Positions 1-9,107 of a DNA stretch of 64,000 nt are shown here, in pieces. The notes under the pieces were generated by a model that saw only the letters and a program-made list of their open reading frames with translations, had not been told where the DNA came from and searched no databases. The position numbers and the translations under genes are program-made. Each line of letters opens with the position of its first letter. Within the stretch, counting starts at the first letter, position 1. Origin of the DNA: JACCTH01 sp036556085 (GTDB lineage: Bacteria > Actinomycetota > Acidimicrobiia > Spongiisociales > ZC4RG35); NCBI GenBank assembly GCA_036556085.1, contig DATBKE010000123.1, positions 9,014 to 73,013 on the forward strand, written 5' to 3'.

Positions 1-1032
1 CCGAGTGGCCATAGCCAGAACATCTATCGGTGCCAGGGCACCGGCATCTCCCGCCCGTAGACGGGCCAACCTGAGTGCTCCTCTCATATCCTCGAATAGA
101 TCGAGGCGATCGTGGGAGGCGGGGCCGTCAGTGCCAAGGCCGACCCGGATCCCGGCCTTTCTCATATCCGTTATCCGGGCGATACCAGAGGCATGCTTGC
201 CATTCGAAGAGGGACAGTGGGCGACGGCGGCTCCTCGACCTGCGAGCAACTCGATGTCCTCGTCTGAGAGCCAGACCGCGTGAGCGGCCACCACCGGCGA
301 GTCGAAGATCCCGAGGTGGTCGAGGTAGGCCGTGACCGACATTCCGGTGCGGTCGCTGACTCCATCCCCCTCGTGCTCGGCTTCGGCGAGATGAATTTGG
401 ATGTGCATGCTGTGCTTCACCGCCAGTTCGGCCACTCGCTGCAAGGCTTCTTCAGCCACTGCATATGCCGAGTGCGGGCCGAAGCCGATGCTGATCAGCT
501 CATGGTCATGCCAGTGTCTGGCTTCAGCGACCATCGCCTCGATCTGAGTCTCCCAATCACCAAAGCGCGCCAGATTCTCGGCCACGAGGATGGGGGGAGT
601 GACGACGCAGCGGAGGCCGGCAGCGCCAGCAGCCTCGGCGACGGCTCGGGGGTGAAAGTACATCTCGTGGCTGGTGGTGATGCCGTTGCCCAGCAGCTCG
701 GCTGCTCCCAGCGTCATCGCCAGTGTGACGTCTTCAGGGGTGAGCTTGCCCTCGCGCGGCCACATCACCTCGGTCAACCATCTCGAAACTGGCAAGCCTT
801 CACCGGCGCCGCGGAGAAGGACCATCGGGGTGTGGGCGTGGGTGTTGACCAACCCCGGGATCAACAATCCGCGCAGAGATAAGACTTCAGCGTCAGTGGG
901 TGGGGCCTGTGAGAGCGGCCCCGACCAGGTCACAACGCCATTGGTGACGTCGACCGCACCCGACGAGACGACCTCCGGTTCGGCGGCCATCGTGATCAAC
1001 CAGTCGCACAAGAACCTGGTCACGGCCGCCAT
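1..1032 (-). CDS. mtaD: MTA/SAH deaminase-like amidohydrolase (C-terminus beyond window edge)
   Basis: Reading the minus strand from ATG at 1032 gives 344 uninterrupted residues that run off the left edge. The amidohydrolase metal ligands are all present: HxH at residues 65 and 67 (NTHAHT), H214 in HLAE, H251 in AHAVW and D302 in GTDG, with the CPSSNG motif near 273. This is the SsnA/MtaD branch, zinc or iron enzymes that deaminate 5'-methylthioadenosine or S-adenosylhomocysteine. The neighbour mtnA (methylthioribose-1-phosphate isomerase) supports an MTA-salvage role, though related enzymes deaminate guanine, cytosine or triazines. The last roughly 80-100 residues lie outside the window. The start codon overlaps that of mtnA, so no intergenic promoter exists. 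Confidence 0.85.
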   Translation of the reverse strand, partial: MAAVTRFLCDWLITMAAEPEVVSSGAVDVTNGVVTWSGPLSQAPPTDAEVLSLRGLLIPGLVNTHAHTPMVLLRGAGEGLPVSRWLTEVMWPREGKLTPEDVTLAMTLGAAELLGNGITTSHEMYFHPRAVAEAAGAAGLRCVVTPPILVAENLARFGDWETQIEAMVAEARHWHDHELISIGFGPHSAYAVAEEALQRVAELAVKHSMHIQIHLAEAEHEGDGVSDRTGMSVTAYLDHLGIFDSPVVAAHAVWLSDEDIELLAGRGAAVAHCPSSNGKHASGIARITDMRKAGIRVGLGTDGPASHDRLDLFEDMRGALRLARLRAGDAGALAPIDVLAMATR

Positions 1033-2107
1033 GGTAAGTTTGCGAGAGTTGTCAGACAACCTCGGGACCTCGTCCGCGGTGCGGAGTGTCGATTGGATCG
1101 ACGGTGCCCTCGTGATCATCGATCAGAGGAAGCTTCCCGACGAGGTCAGTTATCTCCGCCTCAAAACGGTTGCTGAGCTGGTCGATGCCATCAAGACCCT
1201 GGCGGTGCGGGGTGCACCGTCAATCGGAGTGGCCGGGGCGTTCGGCGTTGTCCTCGCATTCAATGAATTCCCGAGCGATCAGGCAGGCTTTGGGAGAGCA
1301 GTGGAATCAATTCGCCGGGCCAGGCCCACGGCGGTCAACCTGGCCCGTTCGGTTGATCGAGTGGCAGGAAGAGCTGACGATGGCCTGGATGCGATGCTCG
1401 AGGAGGCCCTGATCATTCGCGACGATGAGATCGCGGCGTGCTGGTCCATGGGCATGAATGGGGCTGAGTTGCTCGTGGAGTTGTTGGGAAATCGTCCCCA
1501 GCGTTTGATGACCATCTGCAACACCGGCGGCCTGGCAGCGGTGGAGAGAGGAACCGCACTGGGGGTGATCCAGACGATGTTCGAAAGAGGTTTGTTGGAA
1601 GAGGCTCTGGCGACGGAGACCCGGCCCCTCCTGCAAGGAAGCCGGCTCACGGCGTGGGAGCTAGAACGGATGGGAGCTCCCTTTCGATTGCTGGTTGATG
1701 CTGCCGGGCCTTTTGTTCTCACTCAGGGCGGTGCGGAGGCAGTGCTAACCGGAGCAGATCGGATCGCGGCCAATGGCGACACCGCCAACAAGGTGGGTTC
1801 GCTGGCTCTGGCGTTGGGGGCTCGTTTTGCCGGGGCTCCCTTCATCGTGGTCGCCCCGGAGACAACCATCGACGAAGCCACCCCCTCAGGGGCGATGATC
1901 GAGATCGAAGACCGGGGGCCAACCGAAGTTGTGTCCGCCCGCGGGCTTCAGATCGCCCCCGAAGCGACCCGGGCATTAAACCCTGCTTTCGACGTGACTC
2001 CGGCTGAACTGATCACCGCCATAGTCACCGATCGGCGAGTGGTGCGGCTCGACCGGGGTGAGAAGCTTTCTGAAGTTCCCTTGGGCGAGCGAAGGCTTAG
2101 TGCTTGA
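1031..2107 (+). CDS. mtnA: S-methyl-5-thioribose-1-phosphate isomerase
   Basis: This protein of 358 residues matches MtnA along its whole length. It isomerises 5-methylthioribose-1-phosphate to the ribulose form in the methionine salvage pathway, in the cytoplasm. Visible family motifs are VRGAPSIGVAGA, the catalytic cysteine C163 in MTICNTGG, ETRPLLQGSRLTAWEL, and the catalytic aspartate D243 in GADRIAANGDTANK. The frame stays open far upstream, but that stretch is antisense to mtaD. ATG 1031 or GTG 1079, just before the conserved SVDW, is the realistic start. The gene is divergent from the deaminase that would make its precursor. A riboswitch or SAM-responsive leader cannot fit between them. 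Confidence 0.93.
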   Translation: MVSLRELSDNLGTSSAVRSVDWIDGALVIIDQRKLPDEVSYLRLKTVAELVDAIKTLAVRGAPSIGVAGAFGVVLAFNEFPSDQAGFGRAVESIRRARPTAVNLARSVDRVAGRADDGLDAMLEEALIIRDDEIAACWSMGMNGAELLVELLGNRPQRLMTICNTGGLAAVERGTALGVIQTMFERGLLEEALATETRPLLQGSRLTAWELERMGAPFRLLVDAAGPFVLTQGGAEAVLTGADRIAANGDTANKVGSLALALGARFAGAPFIVVAPETTIDEATPSGAMIEIEDRGPTEVVSARGLQIAPEATRALNPAFDVTPAELITAIVTDRRVVRLDRGEKLSEVPLGERRLSA

Positions 2108-2127
2108 CAATGAATAGGAGGAGGACC

Positions 2128-3186
2128 ATGCACAGATATTCGAAGTTGATTGGCGCCGTCGGCGTCGTTGCCTTGTTGACAGCTTGCGGTGGTGGAGGCA
2201 CGGCTACCACCGCCCCGGGAGGCGCCACCGACACCACTGGGGCAGCCGAGGGGCCGACCTTGATCTATATCACGCCGAACCCGATCGGCATCAACAAGTT
2301 CCTCGAGCTTGGTCAGATCGGGACCCAGCGGGCGGCTGAGGCGAGAGGCGGCAGCTTCAAGGTCTTCGAAAGCACCGATCTCAACAGCCGGCAGGCCAAC
2401 GTCGAAGCCGCTATCGAAGAGGCGCCGGACGTGATCGTTCTCACCACCTTCGAGTTCACGGAGATGGCGGGCGAGCTGGCTCCCGCCAATCCCGACCAGC
2501 AGTTCATCCTGATCGATGCCTGCCCCGAGACCGAGACCCCCATCGAGAACCTCCATTGCGGCGTCTTTCGCGAGCACGAAGGCGCCTATCTGCTCGGTTT
2601 GATGGCCGGAAACCTGACCGAGACTGGACAGATCGGCTCAGTGGTGGCTCTCGATATCCCTTTCCTCCATCGCTGGTCGGACAGCTTCGCCCTCGGGGCC
2701 CAGACAATTGATCCCTCGATTACCGACTCGCAGGTGTTCATCGCCGGCGACAACCCCTTCTCTGATCCGGCCACGGCCAAGGAGCAGGCGCTGGCGCTGG
2801 CGGCCCAGGGAGCAGACCAGATCTTCGCCGTTGGCGCCGGTTCTAACGGCGGCATCTTCGAGGCCGCCCAGGAGGAAGGCTTCATGACCTATGGGGTCGA
2901 CGTCAATCAATGCCCCGATGCGGCGGGCTCCATCGTCGACAACAACCTCAAGCTGGTCGATAACGTCGTCGAGCAGCTCATCAACTCGATTCTCGACGGC
3001 GAAGCCGAACCACTGACCTCATTCGGCTTGGCCGAGGGCGGGACCGGCGTGATGGCGATCTCCGACGAGCTGGAGGGCTCGGAATGCCTGATCGCCGACT
3101 ATCCGGACATCATCGAGCAGGTCCAAACCGCAGCCGATCAGATCATCGACGGATCCTTGGAAGTTCCCGACCCGTTGTTCAGCTGA
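2128..3186 (+). CDS. BMP-family ABC transporter substrate-binding lipoprotein
   Basis: A 352-residue lipoprotein of the BMP/PnrA family, the binding proteins of nucleoside importers (YufN/NupN, PnrA). ATG 2128 is chosen because it follows an AGGAGGAGG ribosome site at 2116-2124; a TTG at 2104 would put that site inside the coding region. The signal peptide ends in a lipobox (LLTAC) followed by a Gly/Thr/Ala-rich linker. The body has typical BMP blocks: CGVFREHEGAYLLG, GADQIFAVGAGSNGG and YGVDVNQ. It is the first gene of a four-gene importer with an ATPase and two permeases, downstream of mtnA by about 20 bases, so a purine nucleoside or MTA-like ligand is a reasonable inference, not shown. 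Confidence 0.9.
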   Translation: MHRYSKLIGAVGVVALLTACGGGGTATTAPGGATDTTGAAEGPTLIYITPNPIGINKFLELGQIGTQRAAEARGGSFKVFESTDLNSRQANVEAAIEEAPDVIVLTTFEFTEMAGELAPANPDQQFILIDACPETETPIENLHCGVFREHEGAYLLGLMAGNLTETGQIGSVVALDIPFLHRWSDSFALGAQTIDPSITDSQVFIAGDNPFSDPATAKEQALALAAQGADQIFAVGAGSNGGIFEAAQEEGFMTYGVDVNQCPDAAGSIVDNNLKLVDNVVEQLINSILDGEAEPLTSFGLAEGGTGVMAISDELEGSECLIADYPDIIEQVQTAADQIIDGSLEVPDPLFS

Positions 3187-3190
3187 CTCC

Positions 3191-4699
3191 GTGCCCAACG
3201 CGCTCGAACTCCGGGGGATCAGCAAAAGCTTCCCCGGAGTTCGCGCAAATGACGACGTCAATTTGGAAGTGCGGCGGGGAGACATCCACGCCATCGTCGG
3301 TGAGAACGGAGCCGGCAAGACCACACTGATGTCGATCCTCTATGGATTGACCCCGCCCGACTCGGGTGAAATCGTGGTCGACGGGCGCACCGTGCGATTC
3401 GGCTCCGCACTGGATGCAATCGCGGCTGGCCTCGGCATGGTCCACCAAGCCTTCAAGCTGTTCCCCACGCTGACCGTGGCAGAGAACGTGGTATTTCGCA
3501 ACGAGCCTCGCACCGGGATCTTCCTCGATCGCGATCAAGCGGCGGAGAGAGTACGAGCACTCGGCTCGGAGTACGGGCTGATGGTCGACCCCAGGGCCCG
3601 CATCGAGGATCTCCCGGTTGGGTTGTTGCAACGGGTGGAGATCCTCAAAGCCCTCTACCGCGATGCGCAGGTCCTCATCCTCGATGAGCCCACGGCGGTC
3701 CTGACGCCGCAAGAGCGGGACAACCTGTTTGTCACCCTCCGGCGCCTCAAAGATCGCGGGCGAACGGTGATCTTCATTACCCACAAACTGGGCGAGGTCA
3801 TGGCGGTTTCGGATCGGGTGACGGTTCTGCGAGGTGGGCGGGCGGTTGCCCACCTCGACACAGCTTCCACGTCTCCGACCGAGGTGTCCCGCTTGATGAC
3901 CGGTCGCAACGTCGACCTCGACAGCCGGCCGCCCCCTTCGGAGTTGGGGTCGCCCGTTCTTGGCGTCACCGATTTGACGGTTTCAGACGATGATGGGCTC
4001 GTCCGGGTGGACGCTGTTTCTCTCCAAGTGCGGTCAGGTGAGATCCTGGGCGTGGCCGCAGTCGCAGGGAACGGACAACACGAGCTAGTCGAAGCGATCT
4101 GTGGCCTTCGACCTCGCGATGGCGGATCGATCGTCGTGGGCGGAAAGGAGGTGGCCGCGGCCGAAATGGCTCTCACTCGGGAGAGCGGCCTTGCCTACAT
4201 ACCCGAAGATCGTCACCGGGTGGGGACCGCCGCCGGGGGCGAAGTCTGGGCCAACCTGGTGATGGGGTTCCAGCGGCTGAAGGATTTTCGCCGGGGCCGA
4301 TTCATGCGCAGGGCGGAAGTCGATGAGCACGCCCGCCGAATCATTGCTGACTATGACGTGCGGGTGGCTGGACCCGCAGTTGCCGCGGCGACCCTCTCGG
4401 GGGGGAACCTCCAGAAGCTCGTGGTCGGTCGGGAGATGTCGCATGCCGCTCCGTTGTTGGTGGCCGAGGAGCCGACCCGGGGAGTGGACGTGGGCGCCAT
4501 CGAGTTCCTCCATCGACAGCTGATCGAATACCGCAACCAAGGCGGGGGAATCCTGCTCCTTTCGGCGGAGCTATGGGAGCTCCTCGCTCTCTCTTCTCGC
4601 ATCGTGGTGATGTACGAAGGGCGTATCGTGGCCGAGCTCGACCCGGCCGAGACGGACGAGGCGGAATTGGGGTTTTTCATGACCGGCGGCCGCAGATGA
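3191..4699 (+). CDS. Nucleoside/sugar-type ABC transporter ATPase with tandem ABC domains
   Basis: A 502-residue double ATPase like YufO/RbsA. The first domain has Walker A GENGAGKTT at residues 37-45, a Q-loop (HQAFKLF) and Walker B LILDEPTAVL. The second has a degenerate P-loop (AVAGNGQHE), signature LSGGNLQK and Walker B LLVAEEPTRGVD. A degenerate second P-loop is normal in this family. The start is GTG 3191, five bases after the binding-protein stop, and the stop overlaps the next start (ATGA at 4696). It energises import by the two following permeases at the inner face of the membrane. Confidence 0.93.
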   Translation: MPNALELRGISKSFPGVRANDDVNLEVRRGDIHAIVGENGAGKTTLMSILYGLTPPDSGEIVVDGRTVRFGSALDAIAAGLGMVHQAFKLFPTLTVAENVVFRNEPRTGIFLDRDQAAERVRALGSEYGLMVDPRARIEDLPVGLLQRVEILKALYRDAQVLILDEPTAVLTPQERDNLFVTLRRLKDRGRTVIFITHKLGEVMAVSDRVTVLRGGRAVAHLDTASTSPTEVSRLMTGRNVDLDSRPPPSELGSPVLGVTDLTVSDDDGLVRVDAVSLQVRSGEILGVAAVAGNGQHELVEAICGLRPRDGGSIVVGGKEVAAAEMALTRESGLAYIPEDRHRVGTAAGGEVWANLVMGFQRLKDFRRGRFMRRAEVDEHARRIIADYDVRVAGPAVAAATLSGGNLQKLVVGREMSHAAPLLVAEEPTRGVDVGAIEFLHRQLIEYRNQGGGILLLSAELWELLALSSRIVVMYEGRIVAELDPAETDEAELGFFMTGGRR

Positions 4700-5772
4700 T
4701 GAGCCACAGCTCGTCCGACCGGCTTTCGGTGGTTTTGTCCATCGTGGCCGCGCTCTTGATCGGCGCGGCCGTCATTGCCCTCTCGGGCACGAATCCTTTG
4801 TCGGCTTATGGAGAGATGGTCGATGGGGCTCTGACGGGGTCGGGACTGCGCAACACGACGGCGAGGATGATCCCGATCGTCGGCATGGGGCTGGCGCTTT
4901 CCATTCCATTCCGGGCCGGGGTGATCAATCTGGGGGGCGAGGGCCAAATGGTCCTCGGTGGTCTGGCGGGAACCCTGTGCGCCATCTACCTCCCGGGACC
5001 GCCGCCGCTGGTGATGGTTGCCTCGATCGTGGCGGGGGCAGTAGCCGGTGCCTTCTGGGCCTTCCTGGCGGCGGCCGGACAGATCTGGTTGAAGCTCCCG
5101 ATCCTGATCAGCTCACTGCTCCTGGCTTACCCGGCACGGGCCATCACCAGCTATCTGGTGAGGTTTCCGTTCGCCGACCCCACCGTCACCTCTTCTTCCA
5201 CCGTCCCGGTGCCGGATGCGAACCGGATCCCCAAGCTTCCGCTCTTTGGCGGTGTCTCGGCCAGTCTTGTCCTGCTGGCGCTCTTCCTGGTCGCGATCGC
5301 CATCTTCAATCAGCGAACGGTGGCTGGCTACGAGACCAGGATGACCGGGCTCAACTCCCGCTTCTCACGCTATGGGGGAGTTGGAGTCGACCGACAGGTG
5401 GTGTGGGTCATGCTCGCCTCGGGCGCGATCGCCGGAGTGATCGGCACCCATCTGGTGGTTGGCGAGACATATCGCTTTCTCGACGGCGACCTGGTGGCCT
5501 CGGGCTTTGCCTGGACCGGCTTGCTTGTCACGCTCCTGGCTTCTCATCGCCCGCTGCCATTGCTGGCCGCCGGAGCCTTCTTTTCGGCGCTGCAAATAGG
5601 TGGCCTGGCCATGCAGCGGAACGTCAATGTTCCCTGGCAGATCGCTCTCGTTGTTCAAGCGGTCGTGATCGTCGTCCTCGCTGGCCGCTTCGTGCTCAGC
5701 TGGCGTCAACGTGAGCAACCGGATGAGATCCCGATGGCGGAGGGAGAGCTCACGGTGACGGGCGAGGTCTGA
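4696..5772 (+). CDS. ABC transporter permease (YufP-like)
   Basis: A 358-residue membrane protein of the BPD_transp_2 family, with many hydrophobic segments and the conserved FRAGVINLGGEGQM block near residue 73, typical of nucleoside-importer permeases (YufP/NupP). The start is ATG 4696 or 4699: the ATGA overlap with the ATPase stop gives translational coupling. The frame is open about 120 bases further upstream, but there it only overlaps the ATPase. It pairs with the next permease to form the membrane channel. The C-terminal tail is short and acidic. Confidence 0.9.
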   Translation: MMSHSSSDRLSVVLSIVAALLIGAAVIALSGTNPLSAYGEMVDGALTGSGLRNTTARMIPIVGMGLALSIPFRAGVINLGGEGQMVLGGLAGTLCAIYLPGPPPLVMVASIVAGAVAGAFWAFLAAAGQIWLKLPILISSLLLAYPARAITSYLVRFPFADPTVTSSSTVPVPDANRIPKLPLFGGVSASLVLLALFLVAIAIFNQRTVAGYETRMTGLNSRFSRYGGVGVDRQVVWVMLASGAIAGVIGTHLVVGETYRFLDGDLVASGFAWTGLLVTLLASHRPLPLLAAGAFFSALQIGGLAMQRNVNVPWQIALVVQAVVIVVLAGRFVLSWRQREQPDEIPMAEGELTVTGEV

Positions 5773-5778
5773 GCGACG

Positions 5779-6693
5779 ATGTTTGATCAACTCTTTGACG
5801 GGGCGTTGCTGGAATCGGTGTTCCGGGCGCTGATCCCGATCCTCCTCGCCGCCATCGGAGGAATGGTGTGCGAGCGAGCCGGAGTCTTTCAGATCTCGCT
5901 CGAGGGGATGATGCTGGTGGGAGCCTTCGCCGCGGTGGCCGGTTCCTATCTCGGACAGAGTGCGCTTCTCGGCGTGACAATCGCGATGGGCGTCACCGGT
6001 CTCTTCTCGCTCATTCTCGGGTACGGGGCGGTCACTCGCCGCGGGGATCCGATCGTGCTCGGGGTGGCGGTGAATCTCCTCGCCTTGGGATTGACCAGCT
6101 TCTTGCTCCCCCAACTCTTCGGTGTTCGCGGAGTTTTCCAGCACCCTCGAGTGGACGGTCTCGATCGAGTGGCGATTCCTTTTCTCTCCGATCTGCCGCT
6201 GATCGGTCAAGCTCTCTTCAATCTGACGATTCCTGGCTACCTCGCCCTGCTTGCCATTCCCCTGATCTGGCTATTCCTATTTCGGACTCCGATCGGGCTC
6301 CGCCTCCGTGGCGTTGGTGAGAGACCGGCTTCAGCCGAGACCCTCGGAGTTAGCTCGACTCAGTACAAGTACGCGGCGGTGGTGTTCTCCGGGCTCGCTT
6401 GTGGGCTGGCCGGTGCGCAGTTGGCATTGGGCAACGTCGTTCAATTCGCGGAGAACATGAGCTCAGGTCGAGGATGGATCGCGGTGGTGGCGGTGATGCT
6501 GGGACGTGCCCATCCAGCGGGGGTCCTCGGCGCCAGTGCCCTCTTCGGATTCGCCGAAGGCCTCGGTTTCCGGCTGCAAGGCAACGGCCTCCCAGTCCAG
6601 ATCACCGAAGCCCTGCCGTACGTCGTCACTCTGATCGCCTTGGCCCTGGCTCGGAAACGCTTCCACCGAATCCTCGAGCTGACGGCTGCCTAG
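5779..6693 (+). CDS. ABC transporter permease (YufQ-like)
   Basis: A 304-residue second permease of the same importer. The early block ERAGVFQISLEGMMLVGAF is the family counterpart of the first permease's GVINLGGEGQM motif, and the region GVGERPASAETLGVS is the cytoplasmic coupling loop that contacts the ATPase. It starts six bases after the preceding stop and ends the four-gene operon. Its last 68 bases overlap, in antisense, the 3' end of the convergent membrane-protein gene at 6626-7237. Confidence 0.9.
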   Translation: MFDQLFDGALLESVFRALIPILLAAIGGMVCERAGVFQISLEGMMLVGAFAAVAGSYLGQSALLGVTIAMGVTGLFSLILGYGAVTRRGDPIVLGVAVNLLALGLTSFLLPQLFGVRGVFQHPRVDGLDRVAIPFLSDLPLIGQALFNLTIPGYLALLAIPLIWLFLFRTPIGLRLRGVGERPASAETLGVSSTQYKYAAVVFSGLACGLAGAQLALGNVVQFAENMSSGRGWIAVVAVMLGRAHPAGVLGASALFGFAEGLGFRLQGNGLPVQITEALPYVVTLIALALARKRFHRILELTAA

Positions 6694-7237
6694 GAGGTAG
6701 TGCCCACAAGACGAGGGCAGCCGCCGAGGCAAGGTGCCAGAGGCCGTGCCCCTGCCAGATCGAGTCAGGCCGACACCATGGCCATCCGGTCCGGGACAGC
6801 GTTCCCACGATGGCCCCCACTGCCAGCAGTCCGAGGGCTACGAAATCCTTTCGGCCCCGCAGGATCAGGATGAGGGCGGCCCCGCTCAGCATTGCCTGCA
6901 CGGGATCGGCGACTGTTGGAACCAGCATGAGGAGGCTCATGGCGAGAAACGTGAGCCACCACCATCGCACCCACTTCATCTCGGTCAAGATCACCCACAC
7001 CAACATCCATCCGATCGTGAGGTCGTGGACGAACTCTCCCCAGGGCGGCATCGGTCCGTGGAAGACGATGGAACCGAAGCCGACGGCCGCGATCAGTGAC
7101 GCGGTAGGCGCCTGGGCCCGGCGTCTATAGGCGATCAGCCCGGCGACGATAAAACCAAACGATGTGATGGTGTTGACGGGTTGGCCCACGAGCCCGTCGA
7201 GGATCCGCTCGCAGTCGACCGCGGCTCCGGTGAGCAT
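6626..7237 (-). CDS. Ceramidase/CREST-superfamily-like polytopic membrane protein
   Basis: A 203-residue protein with about six or seven hydrophobic segments. The pattern fits the CREST hydrolases (alkaline ceramidase, PAQR, Per1): a start CE..LDGLVGQPVNT, then S..FH with a following Asp (IVFHGPMPPWGEFVHD), and a C-terminal H..WH (GHGLWH), all proposed metal ligands in that superfamily. Substrate is unknown; a lipid amide or ester is possible. The start ATG overlaps the stop of the upstream hydrolase gene (TAATG at 7235-7239), implying coupled translation. The last 20 or so residues are Arg/Ser/Pro-rich and overlap the convergent permease gene, so the natural end may be under dual constraint. 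Confidence 0.6.
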   Translation of the reverse strand: MLTGAAVDCERILDGLVGQPVNTITSFGFIVAGLIAYRRRAQAPTASLIAAVGFGSIVFHGPMPPWGEFVHDLTIGWMLVWVILTEMKWVRWWWLTFLAMSLLMLVPTVADPVQAMLSGAALILILRGRKDFVALGLLAVGAIVGTLSRTGWPWCRPDSIWQGHGLWHLASAAALVLWALPPRQPSARGFGGSVSEPGPRRSE

Positions 7238-7722
7238 TAGCCGACGATGGGTTCGCTTTTGGCGATCAGGTATCCCTCCGCTCGTTCGCCCAACTCATAC
7301 CTCGCCACCAAGGCACTGAATGCCGCGCTATGGCCCGGCACCGCCAGGTGGGCGAGTTCGTGAACGATCACATAATCAAGGACCCAAGCCGGCATGTTGA
7401 CGAGACGGCTCGAGATGCGCACCGACCGATCGGAAAATGTGCAGGAGCCCCAGCGTTCGAGCTGACGGTCGGACCACTCGATCCGGGCGGGGACGGGGAG
7501 GTCGTATTTCACCGCGAGACGGCGTGCTCGGGCCATGAGGTCGACCGAGTGAATCTCTCGCTTGCGGGTGAGCCGGGCCACCATCCGCTCGACGTGCTGT
7601 CTCTCCTCCTCCGGGTGGAGCCCAGCCGGAACCAGCACCCGGATGCGGCCCTCGACGAACGAGGCCTGAATAGTGCGCTTGCGCCGGGCGCTTCTGACAA
7701 TTTCCACCGGGGGGCCACTCAT
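7237..7722 (-). CDS. YgjP/SprT-like zinc metallohydrolase
   Basis: A 161-residue protein of the YgjP-like (DUF45/WLM) metallopeptidase family. It shows RRKRTIQASF near the N-terminus, the family hallmark RWGSC, and the zinc site HELAHLAVPGHSAAF, with His-Glu-x-x-His plus the third His. It is shorter than typical YgjP (about 230 residues), lacking some N-terminal sequence. Cytoplasmic; the physiological substrate is not known for the family. It is translationally coupled to the downstream CREST-like gene. Confidence 0.85.
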   Translation of the reverse strand: MSGPPVEIVRSARRKRTIQASFVEGRIRVLVPAGLHPEEERQHVERMVARLTRKREIHSVDLMARARRLAVKYDLPVPARIEWSDRQLERWGSCTFSDRSVRISSRLVNMPAWVLDYVIVHELAHLAVPGHSAAFSALVARYELGERAEGYLIAKSEPIVG

Positions 7723-7752
7723 CCGGCCATCGTATGGAGAGCCTGTGACGAG

Positions 7753-9048
7753 TTAGGACTTCTCCACCGAATCGACTGCTCGGGCCAGCTTTTCGAACCC
7801 CTCATCCGCTTCCTCCTCGGTCAGCGACAGCGGGGGAGCGATTCGGAGCGTGTTTCCGTAAAGGCCGCCCTTGCCGATCAACAGCCCTTCTTTCCTGGCC
7901 GCCTCCATCACCGCTGCCGCTGCTGCCGGGTCGGGATCGAGGGAGCCCTTTTTGACCAGCTCGACGCCCAGCATCAACCCCTTGCCTCTGACTTCGGCGA
8001 CGATCTCGGTGCTTTCGACCAGGCCGTCGAGGCTTGACTTGAGCCGATTCCCCACTTTGTAGGCATTGGTCTGCAAGTCGTGCTCGAGCAGGTAGTCGAG
8101 GTTGGCGAGACCTGCGGCGGTGGACAGGGGGTTGCCACCGAAGGTCGAAATCGAATTGGCTGGAAGCGAGTCCATGAGCTGCGCCGACGCCACCACTCCC
8201 GCCAACGCCATGCCGTTGCCGAGGCCCTTGGCAAAGGTGAGCATGTCAGGGGTGATGCCATGGGCCTGGTAGCCCCAAAAGTGCTCGCCCGTTCGCCCCC
8301 AGCCGGTTTGCACTTCATCGGAGATGAAGAGGATTCCGTGCCGGTCGAGTGTCTCCTTGAAGGCGCCAAAGAAGCCATCGGGCGGCGTGGCGAACCCGCC
8401 CACACCCTGAATTGGCTCTGCGATCATGCAGGCGACATCGCCGGCCGTGGCCACCTCGAGGAGGTTCTCGAGATCGGCCTTGCAGGCGGCTACGAACTCA
8501 TCGTCAGGAAGATGCCCATAGGGGCTGCGCAGCTTGTAGGGGCCCTGGATGTAGGTGACGTTGAAGGGAGAATTGGAAGTCGCCGACCAGCTTCGGTTAC
8601 CGGTGATGGCAACGGTGGAGTGAGACTTGCCGTGGTAGCTGCCGCGAATGGCCAGTACCTGATTGGAGCGCCGGTATTGAGTGGCGATCATCAGGGCAGC
8701 GTCGTTCGCCTCGGTGCCGGAATTGGTGAAGAAGACCTTGGCATCGGGGATTCCCGAAAGCTCGGCGACCTTCTCCGCCAGCTCGATCTGGTTCTCGATC
8801 AGATAGAGAGTCGAGCTATGGAGCATCTTCTCGGCCTGATCCTGGATCGCCCGCACAACTTCAGACACGTTGTAGCCGGTCATCGTGGTGAGGATTCCCC
8901 CGAAGAAGTCGAGGTATTCGTTTCCCTCGGCGTCGCGGACGCGGCGCCCCTGCCCTTCTACGAGCGCAATTGGCTCCTGGTAGTAGAGGACCATCCATTT
9001 CGGCAGGACCTTCTGGTGACGGGCATGAAGTTCTGAATGTTTGCCCAC
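7753..9048 (-). CDS. Class III PLP aminotransferase (AGXT2 / beta-alanine type)
   Basis: A 431-residue fold-type I aminotransferase. Motifs: FTNSGTEANDAA for the phosphate cup, FISDEVQTGWGRTG with D244, and the PLP lysine K274 in FAKGLGNGM. Overall it resembles alanine-glyoxylate aminotransferase 2 and omega-amino acid:pyruvate aminotransferases. A beta-ureidopropionase-like gene lies nearby on the same strand, so transamination of beta-alanine or 3-aminoisobutyrate to malonate semialdehydes is the best inference. GABA or ornithine-type substrates are not excluded. Confidence 0.85.
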   Translation of the reverse strand: MGKHSELHARHQKVLPKWMVLYYQEPIALVEGQGRRVRDAEGNEYLDFFGGILTTMTGYNVSEVVRAIQDQAEKMLHSSTLYLIENQIELAEKVAELSGIPDAKVFFTNSGTEANDAALMIATQYRRSNQVLAIRGSYHGKSHSTVAITGNRSWSATSNSPFNVTYIQGPYKLRSPYGHLPDDEFVAACKADLENLLEVATAGDVACMIAEPIQGVGGFATPPDGFFGAFKETLDRHGILFISDEVQTGWGRTGEHFWGYQAHGITPDMLTFAKGLGNGMALAGVVASAQLMDSLPANSISTFGGNPLSTAAGLANLDYLLEHDLQTNAYKVGNRLKSSLDGLVESTEIVAEVRGKGLMLGVELVKKGSLDPDPAAAAAVMEAARKEGLLIGKGGLYGNTLRIAPPLSLTEEEADEGFEKLARAVDSVEKS

Positions 9049-9107
9049 GAGGCTCCTCGATCAACTGTGAACGGCAACGCTAGCTAGGGCGTCTCTACAG
9101 TGACCAG

